A stretch of DNA of 64,000 nt from the NCBI GenBank assembly GCA_045132235.1, contig JBGURX010000048.1, forward strand, positions 61,355 to 125,354, given 5' to 3'. Of this stretch, positions 24,737 through 33,567 are shown piece after piece. The stretch comes from UBA1756 sp045132235 (GTDB lineage: Bacteria > Bacteroidota > Bacteroidia > Bacteroidales > WCHB1-69). Positions within the stretch are counted from its first letter, which is position 1. Every line of letters begins with the position of its first letter. A model generated the notes under the pieces. It worked only from the letters and a program-made list of their open reading frames with translations. It was not told the DNA's origin and ran no database searches. The translations under genes and the position numbers were made by a program.

Positions 24737-24744
24737 CAAAATTA
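24737..24744 (-). promoter_or_regulatory. -7 box (TAATTTTG, minus) of sppA
   Basis: The reverse complement reads TAATTTTG, 48 bases before the sppA ATG. It drives the sppA-SRD5A-OYE operon and is divergent from the cca promoter. Confidence 0.65.
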
Positions 24745-24822
24745 CACTTTTTTATAAAAGGATGGTGATAATTTGTAAAAATATCCCCCTCTTTCACCCA
24801 GAAAATTTCAGAAAAAATCAAT

Positions 24823-24830
24823 TATCTTTG
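24823..24830 (+). promoter_or_regulatory. -7 box (TATCTTTG) of cca
   Basis: Perfect TAnnTTTG motif 41 bases before the cca ATG at 24872. Confidence 0.65.
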
Positions 24831-24871
24831 CACCCTGAAAGAGAAAGCGATTTTTTATTTAGTAAAATGTG

Positions 24872-26296
24872 ATGAAAGATTATTTGAAGGAATTAAAAAA
24901 TCCTATATATCAAATAGTTGGAGAAGCAGCCGAAGAGATGGGCGTGGTGGCCTACGCCGTGGGCGGCGTGGTGCGCGACATTTTCCTGTACCGCCATTCC
25001 AACGACATTGACATTGTGGTGGTGGGCTCCGGCATTGAATTGGCACTGGCCACCGCTGCTAAAATCTCTCCCCATCTCAGCGTAAACGTCTATAAAAACT
25101 TCGGCACCGCCCAGTTCACCTGCGACGGCGTCATGGTGGAGTTCGTCGGTGCCCGCAAGGAGTCCTACTCCCACGACTCGCGCAAACCCATCGTCGAAGA
25201 TGGTACCCTGCAGGACGACCAGAACCGCCGCGATTTCACCATCAACGCATTGGCTGTCGCCCTCAACGGTCCCCAGAAAGGCTGCATCATCGACTCCTTC
25301 AACGGCATTGAAGACATTCACAACAAACTGATACGCACTCCCTTAGATCCTGACATCACCTTCTCCGACGACCCGCTGCGCATGCTCCGTGCCATCCGCT
25401 TCGCCTCCCAACTCAACTTCACCATCGTTCCCGAAACCTACGATGCCATCGTGCGCAACGCCCCCCGTCTTGAAATCATCTCGCAGGAACGCATCAGCGA
25501 AGAGATGAACAAAATCCTTCTCTCCAACAAACCCTCCATCGGCCTCACCCTGCTCGAACAAACCGGACTGCTGGCACAATTCCTTCCTGAACTCGTCGCC
25601 CTCAAAGGCGTGGAGAAAATCAACGGGATGAAACACAAGGACAACTTCCTGCATACGCTGGAGGTGGTGGACAAGATTGCGCTCGTGAGCAACAACCTGT
25701 ACCTCATCTGGGCGGCCCTGCTGCACGACATCGCCAAGCCCAAAACCAAACGCTTCGACGAAAAAATCGGATGGACGTTCCATGGCCACGAGGTGGTAGG
25801 CGCCCGCATGGTGCAGACCATCTTCAAACGGATGAAACTGCCCTGCAACGAAAAGATGAAGTATGTGCAGAAATTGGTGGGACTGCACCTCCGCCCGCAA
25901 ACCCTTGTGGATGATACCATTACCGATTCCGCCGTGCGCCGTCTGCTGTTCGAGGCGGGCGACGATATCGACGACCTGATGCTGCTTTGCGAAGCTGACA
26001 TCACCTCGAAGAATATGCTCAAGGTAAAAAAATATCTGGAGAACTTCGCCATTGTGCGGCAGAAGTTTGTGGAGATTGAAGAGAAAGACAAAATCCGCAA
26101 CTGGCGGCCTCCCATCGACGGAGAGATCATCATGAAAACTTTCCAACTCAAGCCCTCCCGCGAAGTCGGAACCATCAAAGACGCCGTATGCAACGCCATT
26201 CTCGACGGGCTGGTGGAAAACAACTACGAAGCCGCCTACGCCTATATGGTGAAGGTGGGAACAGAATTAGGGTTGGAGGTAAAAGGTGAAAATTGA
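24872..26296 (+). CDS. cca: CCA tRNA nucleotidyltransferase with HD domain
   Basis: Adds or repairs the 3' CCA end of tRNAs, which matters here because the tRNA genes in this window do not encode full CCA. The protein has 474 residues. The nucleotidyltransferase head has GGVVRD at 31-36 and the metal aspartates Asp45 and Asp47 (SNDIDIVVVG), followed by the RRDFTINA motif at 119-126. The nucleotide-recognising neck is near DDPLRMLRAIRFA. An HD phosphohydrolase domain follows with His285-Asp286 (LLHDIAKP). A GTG at 24869 directly precedes the ATG at 24872; the ATG is preferred. Single gene with own promoter. Confidence 0.93.
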   Translation: MKDYLKELKNPIYQIVGEAAEEMGVVAYAVGGVVRDIFLYRHSNDIDIVVVGSGIELALATAAKISPHLSVNVYKNFGTAQFTCDGVMVEFVGARKESYSHDSRKPIVEDGTLQDDQNRRDFTINALAVALNGPQKGCIIDSFNGIEDIHNKLIRTPLDPDITFSDDPLRMLRAIRFASQLNFTIVPETYDAIVRNAPRLEIISQERISEEMNKILLSNKPSIGLTLLEQTGLLAQFLPELVALKGVEKINGMKHKDNFLHTLEVVDKIALVSNNLYLIWAALLHDIAKPKTKRFDEKIGWTFHGHEVVGARMVQTIFKRMKLPCNEKMKYVQKLVGLHLRPQTLVDDTITDSAVRRLLFEAGDDIDDLMLLCEADITSKNMLKVKKYLENFAIVRQKFVEIEEKDKIRNWRPPIDGEIIMKTFQLKPSREVGTIKDAVCNAILDGLVENNYEAAYAYMVKVGTELGLEVKGEN

Positions 26297-26328
26297 AAGG
26301 TGAAAGGTGAAAGGCATGCGCTTTCACC
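26284..26328 (+). repeat. GGTGAAAG direct repeats and hairpin
   Basis: The stretch holds GGTGAAA repeated three times in close succession, and the last copy (26306-26313) pairs with CTTTCACC (26321-26328) to form an 8-bp stem with a 7-base loop. It lies between the converging cca and small membrane protein genes and may end transcription weakly, although no T-run follows. Confidence 0.45.
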
Positions 26329-26349
26329 GAACAACTCCCCAAAGTTTCG

Positions 26350-26523
26350 TTAGGCTGTAACGAGGATGTACACCATGGCGGCGATGAGGGCAAGGCCCAC
26401 AGCGATCAGCACAATGTTGAACGTGGTGCCGTGACGGTTTCTCTTCTTGCGGCTGTCCTCCAAGGAACGGTGCAGCCTGCGGGCAAATTCCTCATTATTG
26501 TTGGTCTGTTGTGCTTCGCTCAT
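26350..26523 (-). CDS. 57-residue single-pass membrane protein
   Basis: A short reading frame from the ATG at 26523 to TAA at 26350. The first 33 residues are polar (MSEAQQTNNNEEFARRLHRS, then a basic RKKRNRHG), followed by one hydrophobic helix of about 21 residues to the C-terminus (FNIVLIAVGLALIAAMVYIL). The positive stretch before the helix predicts an N-terminus in the cytoplasm. It overlaps the end of the 181-residue membrane protein by 29 bases, in line with translational coupling at the end of the nusA-infB operon. No family is recognised. Real coding is supported by the helix pattern, charge rule and overlap. Confidence 0.6.
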   Translation of the reverse strand: MSEAQQTNNNEEFARRLHRSLEDSRKKRNRHGTTFNIVLIAVGLALIAAMVYILVTA

Positions 26524-27040
26524 ATTCTTCGTTCAATTGGTCCATTCTCATTTTTACAATCTCATACTCTTCTCCCAGCTCTTTTTTCATCTGCTCATCA
26601 TCCCCGAACTCACCGCGGAAAGCCAAAATCGCCAGCGAGTCGATACGGCGGGCGAAAATGCCGCCAATCTCCCCTTGGTAAATGGTATCACATCGTCCCG
26701 TGGAGTCGCGGTAGATGCGGTAAGAGGGCTGGTCCATATCCGTAAACTCTGTCTTGGGCTTGCTACCGAAGATTTCAAACAGCCGTGTGAAACTCTTCGA
26801 GCCGATGAACAGCACAATGAGCAGCGTAACGCCCGCAATCATCACAATGGAGAACATTGAACGGCGCTTCTGGGTGGCGGCCTGTCCGAACCTCCACGAC
26901 TGCTTCAGCTTGCGTTCCAGCTTCTCCTGCTCGGTAGGCTCCTTCCCGTCCTTGTCGGGTTCCTCCTCCGGCTTGTAGTAGCGCGGCTCGTAATGGAACT
27001 GCCGGGGCTTGGGCGGATTGAAAAAAGAGAGTATGCCCAT
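26495..27040 (-). CDS. Single-pass membrane protein downstream of infB
   Basis: A 181-residue protein. The N-terminal 60 residues are cytoplasmic and charged (PRYYKPEEEPDKDGKEP and a basic QKRR end). A membrane helix lies at about residues 62-80 (MFSIVMIAGVTLLIVLFIG). The remaining 100 residues, outside the membrane, contain a small compact domain (YRIYRDSTGRCDTIYQGEIGGIFARRIDSLAI). It starts 3 bases after the infB stop, so it is part of the nusA-infB operon. Proteins of this layout occur next to infB in other Bacteroidetes as I recall, but no function is known. Confidence 0.75.
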   Translation of the reverse strand: MGILSFFNPPKPRQFHYEPRYYKPEEEPDKDGKEPTEQEKLERKLKQSWRFGQAATQKRRSMFSIVMIAGVTLLIVLFIGSKSFTRLFEIFGSKPKTEFTDMDQPSYRIYRDSTGRCDTIYQGEIGGIFARRIDSLAILAFRGEFGDDEQMKKELGEEYEIVKMRMDQLNEEYERSTTDQQ

Positions 27041-27043
27041 GGA

Positions 27044-29818
27044 TTAGAGTGTTGCTTTCTCCTCGTACTCTTCGTAACCTTCGATGATATCGCCGACCTT
27101 GATGTCGTTGTAGTTCTCGATGTTCAAACCGCAATCCTGTCCGGAGACCACCTCCTTCACGTCGTCCTTGAAGCGGCGCAGCGAACCGAGCTTGCCGGTG
27201 TAGATGACGATACCGTCGCGGATGAGGCGCACCTTGGTGTTGCGCTGCAGCTTGCCGTCCAGCACCATACATCCGGCCACATTGCCCACCTTGCCGATCT
27301 TGAACACCTCTTTGATTTCGAGGTTGGCCACAATCTTCTCGCGAATCTGCGGCGCCAACATGCTCTCCATAGCGGCCTTGATTTCCTCGATGGCATCGTA
27401 AATGATGGAGTAGGTACGAATATCAATCTGCTCTTTCTCAGCCTCTTTGCGCGCACCGATGGAAGGACGCACCTGGAAGGCCACGATGACGGCATCGGAA
27501 GCGGATGCCAGCATGACATCGCTCTCGGTAACCTGACCCACCGACTTGTGGATGACGTTCACCTGAATCTTGTCGGTGGAGAGCTTCATCAACGAGTCGG
27601 ACAGTGCTTCCACGGAGCCGTCCACGTCACCTTTCACAATGACATTCAACTCCTTGAAGTCTCCGATAGCGATACGGCGGCCGATCTCGTCGAGGGTGAT
27701 ATGCTTCTGGGTACGCAGACCCTGCTCACGCAGCAGACGGGCGCGCTTGGTGGCGGTGGAACGGGCTTCCTGCTCCGACTCGCACACCTTGAAGGTATCG
27801 CCAGCCTGCGGGGCGCCGTCCAAACCGAGCAGCAGCACCGGCGAGGCGGGACCCACCGATTTCACGGGCTGGTTACGCTCGTTGAAGAGCGCCTTGACCT
27901 TTCCATAGCAGCTGCCAGCCAGAATCGGGTCGCCAATCTTGAGCGTACCGTTCTGCACCAACACTTTCGCCACATAGCCCTTGCCCTTGTCGAGCGAGGA
28001 CTCGATGACGGTACCGACACCGGGACGGTTCGGGTTGGCCTTCAGATCCAGCATCTCAGCCTCCAACAGCACCTTCTCCAACAGCTCGTTGACATTGGTA
28101 CCATGCTTGGCATCGATTTCCTGACACTGGTATTTTCCACCCCATTCCTCCACCAGAATGTTCATGTTGGCCAGACCTTCACGAATCTTGTCGGGAGCGG
28201 CGTGGGGCTTGTCGATCTTGGTGATGGCGAACACCATCGGCACACCGGCGGCCTGTGCGTGGTTGATGGCCTCCACGGTCTGCGGCATGATGGAGTCGTC
28301 GGCAGCGATGACGATGATACACAAGTCGGTGATCTTGGCACCACGGGCACGCATGGCGGTAAATGCCTCGTGACCAGGAGTATCCAAGAAGGTGATCTTG
28401 CGGCCGTCAGCGAGCGTCACCTCGTAAGCACCGATGTGCTGGGTGATACCACCGGCCTCACCGGCAATCACGTTCGACTTGCGGATATAGTCGAGCAGGG
28501 AGGTTTTACCATGGTCCACGTGACCCATCACGGTGATGATCGGGTGGCGCGGCTGGAGGTCCTCCGGCTTGTCGCCGTCCTGCTCCTCCTTGTTGTTTTC
28601 GTTGTCGTCAACGCCCACAAATTCCACCTCGTAGCCAAACTCTTCGGCCAGCAGGGAGATGGTTTCGGCGCTGAGACGCTGGTTGATGGAGACGAAAAGT
28701 CCGACGCTCATGCAGGTGGAGATGATCTGGGTAACGGGGATGTTCATCAGCGTGGAAAGCTCATTGGCGGTGATGAACTCCGTCACCTTCAGCACTTTCT
28801 GCTGTGCCAATTCGGCCTGTTCGGCCTGCATCATCTCCTCGTGGCGTTCCTGGCGTTTCTCTCTTCTGCGCTTGGAGGATTTGGTTTTGCCCTGCGGTTC
28901 GAGACGTTTCAAAGTCTCTTTGATCTGGCGGTCGATATCCTCTTGCGACACCTCCGGCTTCACCTCCGCCTTCTTGGCGGCCTTGGGGGCCTGTACCTTC
29001 GGGGCCGACTGGATGCGCTTGCGCTTGCGTTTCGGCGGCGTGGGTTCCAGCGGACCGCGCTTGGTATCCTTAATGGTGGAGAGGTCGATTTTACCGATGA
29101 TGTTCGGGCCGTTGAGCTTTTCGACTTTCAGTTCCACCTTTTCCGGCACGGGCTTGGCGGGAGCGGCGGGTTTCTCCGGCTCCGGGGCTGGCTCTTCCTG
29201 CGGCTCGGGGGCGGGAGCGGGTTTCTCCTCCTCCTTGGCGGGTGCGGCCTCCTGAGCGGGTTTCTTACCCACCTCTTCCACATTGATTTTGCCAATCACC
29301 TTCGGCTTGTACTCGTCGATGTCGATACCGATGTGCTCGGGCTCCTGATGGGGCTCTTCAGCCGGCTGTGCGGGTTCCTCCTGCGGGGCGGGAGCCTCCA
29401 CCTTCTCGGGTTCGGGCTTGCTGGCCGGCTTTTTCTTGGGCTCAAGGTCAATCTTGCCCACCACTTTGGGCTTGTTGATCTCCACCTTGACGGTCTCTTT
29501 CACCAGCGTGGTGGACTTGATCAGGAGCTGTTCGGGTTCCTCCTCCGCCGCAGCGGGCTTGCTCTCCGGCTCGGTTTTGTTGGCACCGGGCTTGTTGTAC
29601 GAGAAGTCCATGTCCAATTTCTGCGAATCCTCCTTCACCTTCTTCTCCCCGCTCAGCTTCTTGACCAGCACTTCGTACATTTCGGCCGTCAGTTTCACGT
29701 TGCGGTTGTCTTCGATTTCCATCCCTGCCTTATTCAGCAGTTCCACAATCGTACCCGTGGAAACGTTAAACTCCTTGGCGGCGGCGCCTAATCTCGGTAA
29801 TTTCTTTTCTTCAGCCAT
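27044..29818 (-). CDS. infB: Translation initiation factor IF-2
   Basis: IF-2 brings fMet-tRNA to the 30S subunit and hydrolyses GTP at subunit joining. At 924 residues it is the long form. Residues 1-50 are the IF2-N helix bundle (KEFNVSTGTIVELLNKAG). Residues 60-320 are a Pro/Glu/Lys-rich linker that holds three copies of a short motif (PKVVGKIDL, PKVIGKINV, PNIIGKIDL at about 118, 172 and 238). A second IF2-N-like piece is at about 345-395. The G domain begins with MGHVDHGKT at 431-439, followed by DTPGHEAF and TKIDKP. Domains II-IV complete the C-terminus. It lies 65 bases after nusA with no promoter between. Confidence 0.97.
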   Translation of the reverse strand: MAEEKKLPRLGAAAKEFNVSTGTIVELLNKAGMEIEDNRNVKLTAEMYEVLVKKLSGEKKVKEDSQKLDMDFSYNKPGANKTEPESKPAAAEEEPEQLLIKSTTLVKETVKVEINKPKVVGKIDLEPKKKPASKPEPEKVEAPAPQEEPAQPAEEPHQEPEHIGIDIDEYKPKVIGKINVEEVGKKPAQEAAPAKEEEKPAPAPEPQEEPAPEPEKPAAPAKPVPEKVELKVEKLNGPNIIGKIDLSTIKDTKRGPLEPTPPKRKRKRIQSAPKVQAPKAAKKAEVKPEVSQEDIDRQIKETLKRLEPQGKTKSSKRRREKRQERHEEMMQAEQAELAQQKVLKVTEFITANELSTLMNIPVTQIISTCMSVGLFVSINQRLSAETISLLAEEFGYEVEFVGVDDNENNKEEQDGDKPEDLQPRHPIITVMGHVDHGKTSLLDYIRKSNVIAGEAGGITQHIGAYEVTLADGRKITFLDTPGHEAFTAMRARGAKITDLCIIVIAADDSIMPQTVEAINHAQAAGVPMVFAITKIDKPHAAPDKIREGLANMNILVEEWGGKYQCQEIDAKHGTNVNELLEKVLLEAEMLDLKANPNRPGVGTVIESSLDKGKGYVAKVLVQNGTLKIGDPILAGSCYGKVKALFNERNQPVKSVGPASPVLLLGLDGAPQAGDTFKVCESEQEARSTATKRARLLREQGLRTQKHITLDEIGRRIAIGDFKELNVIVKGDVDGSVEALSDSLMKLSTDKIQVNVIHKSVGQVTESDVMLASASDAVIVAFQVRPSIGARKEAEKEQIDIRTYSIIYDAIEEIKAAMESMLAPQIREKIVANLEIKEVFKIGKVGNVAGCMVLDGKLQRNTKVRLIRDGIVIYTGKLGSLRRFKDDVKEVVSGQDCGLNIENYNDIKVGDIIEGYEEYEEKATL

Positions 29819-29883
29819 ATAATTAGTTAATGTTACTTTATTTTTTGTGATAAACCCCTCTTTTCCACAGTCTTATACGGGAA

Positions 29884-31185
29884 TTACTCAGCCTTGGGAG
29901 CGGCTTCCTCGGTGGCCGGAGCCTCCTGCTGCGGAGCGTTGTCGTCAATCTCCAACTCCTCCTTGACGGCGGCAATCACCTCGTCAACGGTCTCCTCCTC
30001 AAGGTCGGTGCGCTGGATGAGCTCGTCGCGGTTCAGCTTCAGCACGCTCTTCGCCGTGTCGCAGCCGATCTTCTTGAAGGCGTCGATCACCCACTGGTCG
30101 AACACGTCGTTGAACTCCTGCAGATCCACATCGTCCTCCTCGGTGATGTCGTCGCGGAACACGTCGATTTCATATCCCGACAGACGGCCGGCGAGTTTGA
30201 TGTTGTAACCGCCCTTGCCGATAGCCAACGAAACCTGATCGGGTTTCATGTACACATTGGCCATCTTGTTCTGCTCGTCGATGTCGATAGAGGTAATCTT
30301 GGCAGGACTCAACGCTCTGGTGATCAACAGTTTCGGATTGGAAGTATAGTTGATGATGTCGATATTTTCGTTGCGCAGCTCATGGATGATGCCATGGATA
30401 CGGCTGCCCTTCAGACCGACGCAAGCGCCAACGGGGTCGATACGGTCGTCGTAGGATTCCACCAGCACTTTGGCTCTTTCACCGGGAGAACGCACCACAT
30501 TCTTGATGGTGATGAGACCGTCGTACACTTCGGGGATTTCGTTCTCCATCAGGCGTTCCAAGAATCTCGGGGAGGTACGCGAAATGGTGATCCTGGGGGA
30601 AGAGGAGATGATTTCCACACGCTCCACCACGGCGTTGAGGGTATCGCCCTTCTTGTAGTGGTCGGCGGGAATCTGTTCGCTCTTGGGAAGCACCAGCTCC
30701 ACACCTTCCTCATCGGCCACGAGGATTTCCTTGCGCCAAACCTGCGTCACCTCGCCGCTGACCAGCTCACCGATACGGCCTTCATATTTTTTGTAAATCA
30801 AGTCTTTCTCATATTCCATAATCTTGGAGATGAGGTTCTGACGGAGGGCCAGAATCTCGCGGCGCTGGAAATCTTCCAGACGGATGTTCTCCATCACCTC
30901 CTCACCGACCTCAAAGTCGGGCTCGATTTTCACAGCCTCCGAGAGGGCGATCTGGGTGTACTCGTTCTCCACCTCGCCGTCTTCCACGATCTCGCGGTAG
31001 CGCTGGATTTCCAAATCTCCGCGGTCCACGTTCACGATGATGTCGAAGTTGGCGTCAGCACCGTATTTCTTCGTCAGCACCGAGCGGAAAATGTCCTCCA
31101 AGATACGCATCAACGTCTCTCTCTCAATATTTTTGAAATCCTTGAATTCTGCAAAGGTCTCAATCAAATTTAAACGTTCTTCCAT
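29884..31185 (-). CDS. nusA: Transcription termination/antitermination factor NusA
   Basis: NusA binds RNA polymerase and modulates pausing, termination and antitermination. The protein has 433 residues. The N-terminal RNAP-binding domain (residues 1-125), the S1 domain (about 130-200: GELVSGEVTQVWRKEILV) and the two KH domains (about 205-345; VGACVGLKGSRIHGI and LAIGKGGYNIKLAGRLSGYEID) are all visible. A C-terminal helix-hairpin-helix-like part with an acidic Ala/Glu tail ends it. rimP, usually just upstream, is absent; instead a tRNA-Gln gene and a terminator precede it. No perfect promoter lies between that terminator and the ATG, so expression probably depends on readthrough. Confidence 0.96.
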   Translation of the reverse strand: MEERLNLIETFAEFKDFKNIERETLMRILEDIFRSVLTKKYGADANFDIIVNVDRGDLEIQRYREIVEDGEVENEYTQIALSEAVKIEPDFEVGEEVMENIRLEDFQRREILALRQNLISKIMEYEKDLIYKKYEGRIGELVSGEVTQVWRKEILVADEEGVELVLPKSEQIPADHYKKGDTLNAVVERVEIISSSPRITISRTSPRFLERLMENEIPEVYDGLITIKNVVRSPGERAKVLVESYDDRIDPVGACVGLKGSRIHGIIHELRNENIDIINYTSNPKLLITRALSPAKITSIDIDEQNKMANVYMKPDQVSLAIGKGGYNIKLAGRLSGYEIDVFRDDITEEDDVDLQEFNDVFDQWVIDAFKKIGCDTAKSVLKLNRDELIQRTDLEEETVDEVIAAVKEELEIDDNAPQQEAPATEEAAPKAE

Positions 31186-31241
31186 GTTTTGTTGCTTTTA
31201 TTTTTATTGTTTTTCTTTTCAATTTTTCGTTCTAAAATAGA

Positions 31242-31272
31242 AAACTCCCACTAAGTGAGTAGTGAGAGTTTC
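31242..31272 (-). terminator. Intrinsic terminator between tRNA-Gln and nusA
   Basis: On the minus strand the stem AAACTCTCACTA/TAGTGGGAGTTT (one mismatch) with a 6-base loop is followed by a T-rich run (TTTTCTATTTT). It lies 7 bases after tRNA-Gln and 56 bases before the nusA ATG. Confidence 0.75.
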
Positions 31273-31279
31273 ATCACAG

Positions 31280-31350
31280 TTGTCCAACCTGGATTCGAAC
31301 CAAGACAGACAGTACCAAAAACTGTAGTGCTACCGTTACACCATTGGACA
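31280..31350 (-). tRNA. tRNA-Gln (anticodon TTG)
   Basis: The reverse complement folds into a cloverleaf. Acceptor TGTCCAA pairs with TTGGACA, anticodon stem ACAGT/ACTGT encloses loop TTTTGGT with anticodon TTG, and the T-arm has GGTTCGAATCC. It reads CAA (and CAG by wobble). No CCA is encoded. The first pair is U-A, as is common in tRNA-Gln. Confidence 0.93.
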
Positions 31351-31361
31351 GTTCGAGAGTG

Positions 31362-31369
31362 CAAAAATA
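31362..31369 (-). promoter_or_regulatory. -7 box (TATTTTTG, minus) of tRNA-Gln/nusA
   Basis: The reverse complement reads TATTTTTG and ends 11 bases before the tRNA-Gln 5' end. It is the only clear promoter upstream of nusA-infB. Confidence 0.7.
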
Positions 31370-31628
31370 CAAGTTTTTTTTATACATCCCATCATTCCGA
31401 TTTTAGTTTTTGAAATTTTTATAAAATATTGATTATTAATTGTTTATAATAATGATTATAGATAATAGGGGATGAATTTCAGAAAGTGCGGGAAAAGATA
31501 ATGAACGGATTTTGGGAGAATTAGCGTGTTTTTGTCCGCATTCCGGATGCCCTAAAGCCGTGTGATAACACACATTATGCTGTTAGTAAGAATTGAAGGG
31601 AGAAATCCGTGAACTGCCAATTATTTTG
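31370..31628. other. AT-rich intergenic region between divergent promoters
   Basis: About 260 bases without a gene between the tRNA-Gln promoter and the GH20 promoter. It holds AT-rich stretches and one small inverted repeat, GTGTGATAACACAC at 31560-31573 (5-bp arms), which could be a protein-binding site for the GH20 gene. I see no RNA gene or riboswitch fold. Confidence 0.5.
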
Positions 31629-31636
31629 TACTTTTG
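31629..31636 (+). promoter_or_regulatory. -7 box (TACTTTTG) of the GH20 gene
   Basis: Perfect TAnnTTTG motif 24 bases before the ATG at 31661. An in-frame TTG at 31634 is part of this box and so is not the start. Confidence 0.7.
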
Positions 31637-31660
31637 CTCGTTTTTACAAAAATGTTTTTC

Positions 31661-33559
31661 ATGAGAAAGATCGGTCTGTTGTTTATCACTCTTCTTTGCA
31701 CCCTGATGGGACGGGGAGAATCGCTGCAAAGCTACCTCATCCCCACCCCGCAACGCATTAACATTCAAGAAAATGAAGCCATCGCTTGGGATGAATACCA
31801 ATTTTCCCAAATGAGCAATTACTTGGCACAGTTCAACCTCTCCAACTGGGAAGAACAATCGTTTTTCGCGGGAATGAAAGGCACGGTCATCAAACTGTCG
31901 CTGCACCAAGACCCGAAATATCCCAGTCAGCAGTACCAGCTGCTCGTGAAAAACCAGTCGGTGACCATTATCAGCGGCAGCCGAGAAGGCCTCTTCTACG
32001 GTGTGCAAACGCTGCGCCAAATTATGGCATACGGTCTGTCCGAAAAACGCGGCATCCCCGAACTGATGGTTTCGGACTACCCGGCACTCTCCCGCCGTGG
32101 AATGATGCTTGACATCAGCCGCGACAAAGTGCCCACCATGGCCACGCTTTACCAGATTGTAGATTTCCTCGTCACCTTGAAAGTTAATGAATTTCAGCTC
32201 TATACAGAGCACACCTACGCCTACACGAAGCACGAAATCGTGTGGAAAGACTACTCGCCGATGACCCCTGAAGAGATTGCCGCTCTGCAAAAATATTGCA
32301 ACGACCGCTTCATCGACCTTGTGCCCAACCAGAACTCCTTCGGCCATTTCGAGAACTGGCTGAAGTACGACAAATACCTGCCATTGGCCGACTGCGTGGA
32401 GGACTGCAAAACCATCTGGGGACCGTACAAGCTCTCCTCACTTGACCCCTCCAACCCGGGCTCTTTCGAATTGGTGAAGGGACTTTATGCCGAATTTCTG
32501 CCGAACTTCAACAGCCCCTACTTCAACATCGGCTGCGACGAGACCGTGGAGTTGGGCTTGGGCCGCTCGAAGGCCGCCTGCGACAGTCTGGGCGTGGGGC
32601 GCGTCTATCTCAACTACCTGCTCAAACTCAACGACGAAGTGCGAAAATATGGCAAGGTGGCGCAATTTTGGGGCGACATCATCCTCAACCATGAGGATCT
32701 GATTCCCGAGATTCCGCAGGATATGATTCCGATGGTGTGGGGCTATGAAAGCAAGTTCCGCTTCGACACCATCCTGCCAAAATTCCGCAAAGCCGGACTC
32801 GAATTTTACGTCTGTCCGGGCACGGCCACCTGGCGCTCCATCATCGGCAAGAACGATGTGGCCTTCGCCAACCTCTACAACGCCGCGGTGAATGCGGAAC
32901 TCAACGGAGCGAAGGGGATGCTCGTCACCAACTGGGGCGACCACGGGCACTGGCAACCGCTGTCGGTATGCTACGCCCCGCTGATGGTGGGCTGCAGCTA
33001 TGCATGGCATTGCGACACCAGCGTTGTATCACGGCTCTGCTTCCTCCTCAACGAGTACATCTTCCAAGACCCCACCGGCAATACGGGAGCCGCCGTGATG
33101 CGCCTCGGCTATGCCCACACCAAAGCCCGCATCCCGGAAGGCAACGCCAACGTGTTCCACCTGCTGCTGCACCGCCACGCATGGAAGATGAAAGGCAACT
33201 ACCAGACCAAGGAAATCACACTGGCCAACCTGCGCAAAACCGAAGAGGAAATCGACGCTGCCGTGGCCATCCTCAACCACGCCAAGCCCCAATGCCCCGA
33301 CGCCGACGTGGTACTCGAAGAGCTGCACCAAGCCGCCAACCTCGCCAAACACAGTCTGCACCTCGGCATCGACCGGATGCAGGTCAAGAGCTACCAAACC
33401 CTTGATATTCCTTTCGAAAAACGCAAAAAATTGGCACACGAACTGCAGAAACTCATCGACAACCACAAACGCATCTGGATCATCCGGAACCGGCCGGGCG
33501 GACTGCAGGACTCTGCCGGAAGATTGCAAGAAATTCACGATTATTATCTCAGCAAATAA
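31661..33559 (+). CDS. Secreted beta-N-acetylhexosaminidase, GH20 family
   Basis: A 632-residue protein from the ATG at 31661, chosen over 31652 because it starts the signal peptide cleanly (MRKIGLLFITLLCTLMG). Residues about 20-135 are the GH20b N-terminal domain; the GH20 barrel begins at SRRGMMLDISRDKVP (145-158). The catalytic Asp293-Glu294 pair is in FNIGCDETVELG, the normal substrate-assisted site. A helical C-terminal part of about 180 residues follows. It removes terminal GlcNAc or GalNAc from host glycans, chitin fragments or peptidoglycan in the periplasm or outside. Own promoter; the hemerythrin gene follows after 8 bases, perhaps co-transcribed. Confidence 0.9.
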   Translation: MRKIGLLFITLLCTLMGRGESLQSYLIPTPQRINIQENEAIAWDEYQFSQMSNYLAQFNLSNWEEQSFFAGMKGTVIKLSLHQDPKYPSQQYQLLVKNQSVTIISGSREGLFYGVQTLRQIMAYGLSEKRGIPELMVSDYPALSRRGMMLDISRDKVPTMATLYQIVDFLVTLKVNEFQLYTEHTYAYTKHEIVWKDYSPMTPEEIAALQKYCNDRFIDLVPNQNSFGHFENWLKYDKYLPLADCVEDCKTIWGPYKLSSLDPSNPGSFELVKGLYAEFLPNFNSPYFNIGCDETVELGLGRSKAACDSLGVGRVYLNYLLKLNDEVRKYGKVAQFWGDIILNHEDLIPEIPQDMIPMVWGYESKFRFDTILPKFRKAGLEFYVCPGTATWRSIIGKNDVAFANLYNAAVNAELNGAKGMLVTNWGDHGHWQPLSVCYAPLMVGCSYAWHCDTSVVSRLCFLLNEYIFQDPTGNTGAAVMRLGYAHTKARIPEGNANVFHLLLHRHAWKMKGNYQTKEITLANLRKTEEEIDAAVAILNHAKPQCPDADVVLEELHQAANLAKHSLHLGIDRMQVKSYQTLDIPFEKRKKLAHELQKLIDNHKRIWIIRNRPGGLQDSAGRLQEIHDYYLSK

Positions 33560-33567
33560 TACCCAAA

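Noticed and set aside
26993..29791. A 932-codon open frame opposite infB
   Set aside because: It is the antisense shadow of infB: low-complexity His/Leu/Val repeats, no start signal and no known domain. infB is certain on the other strand.
31560..31573. GTGTGATAACACAC inverted repeat as an operator
   Set aside because: Arms are only 5 bp and it occurs once, so it is noted only as a weak candidate.
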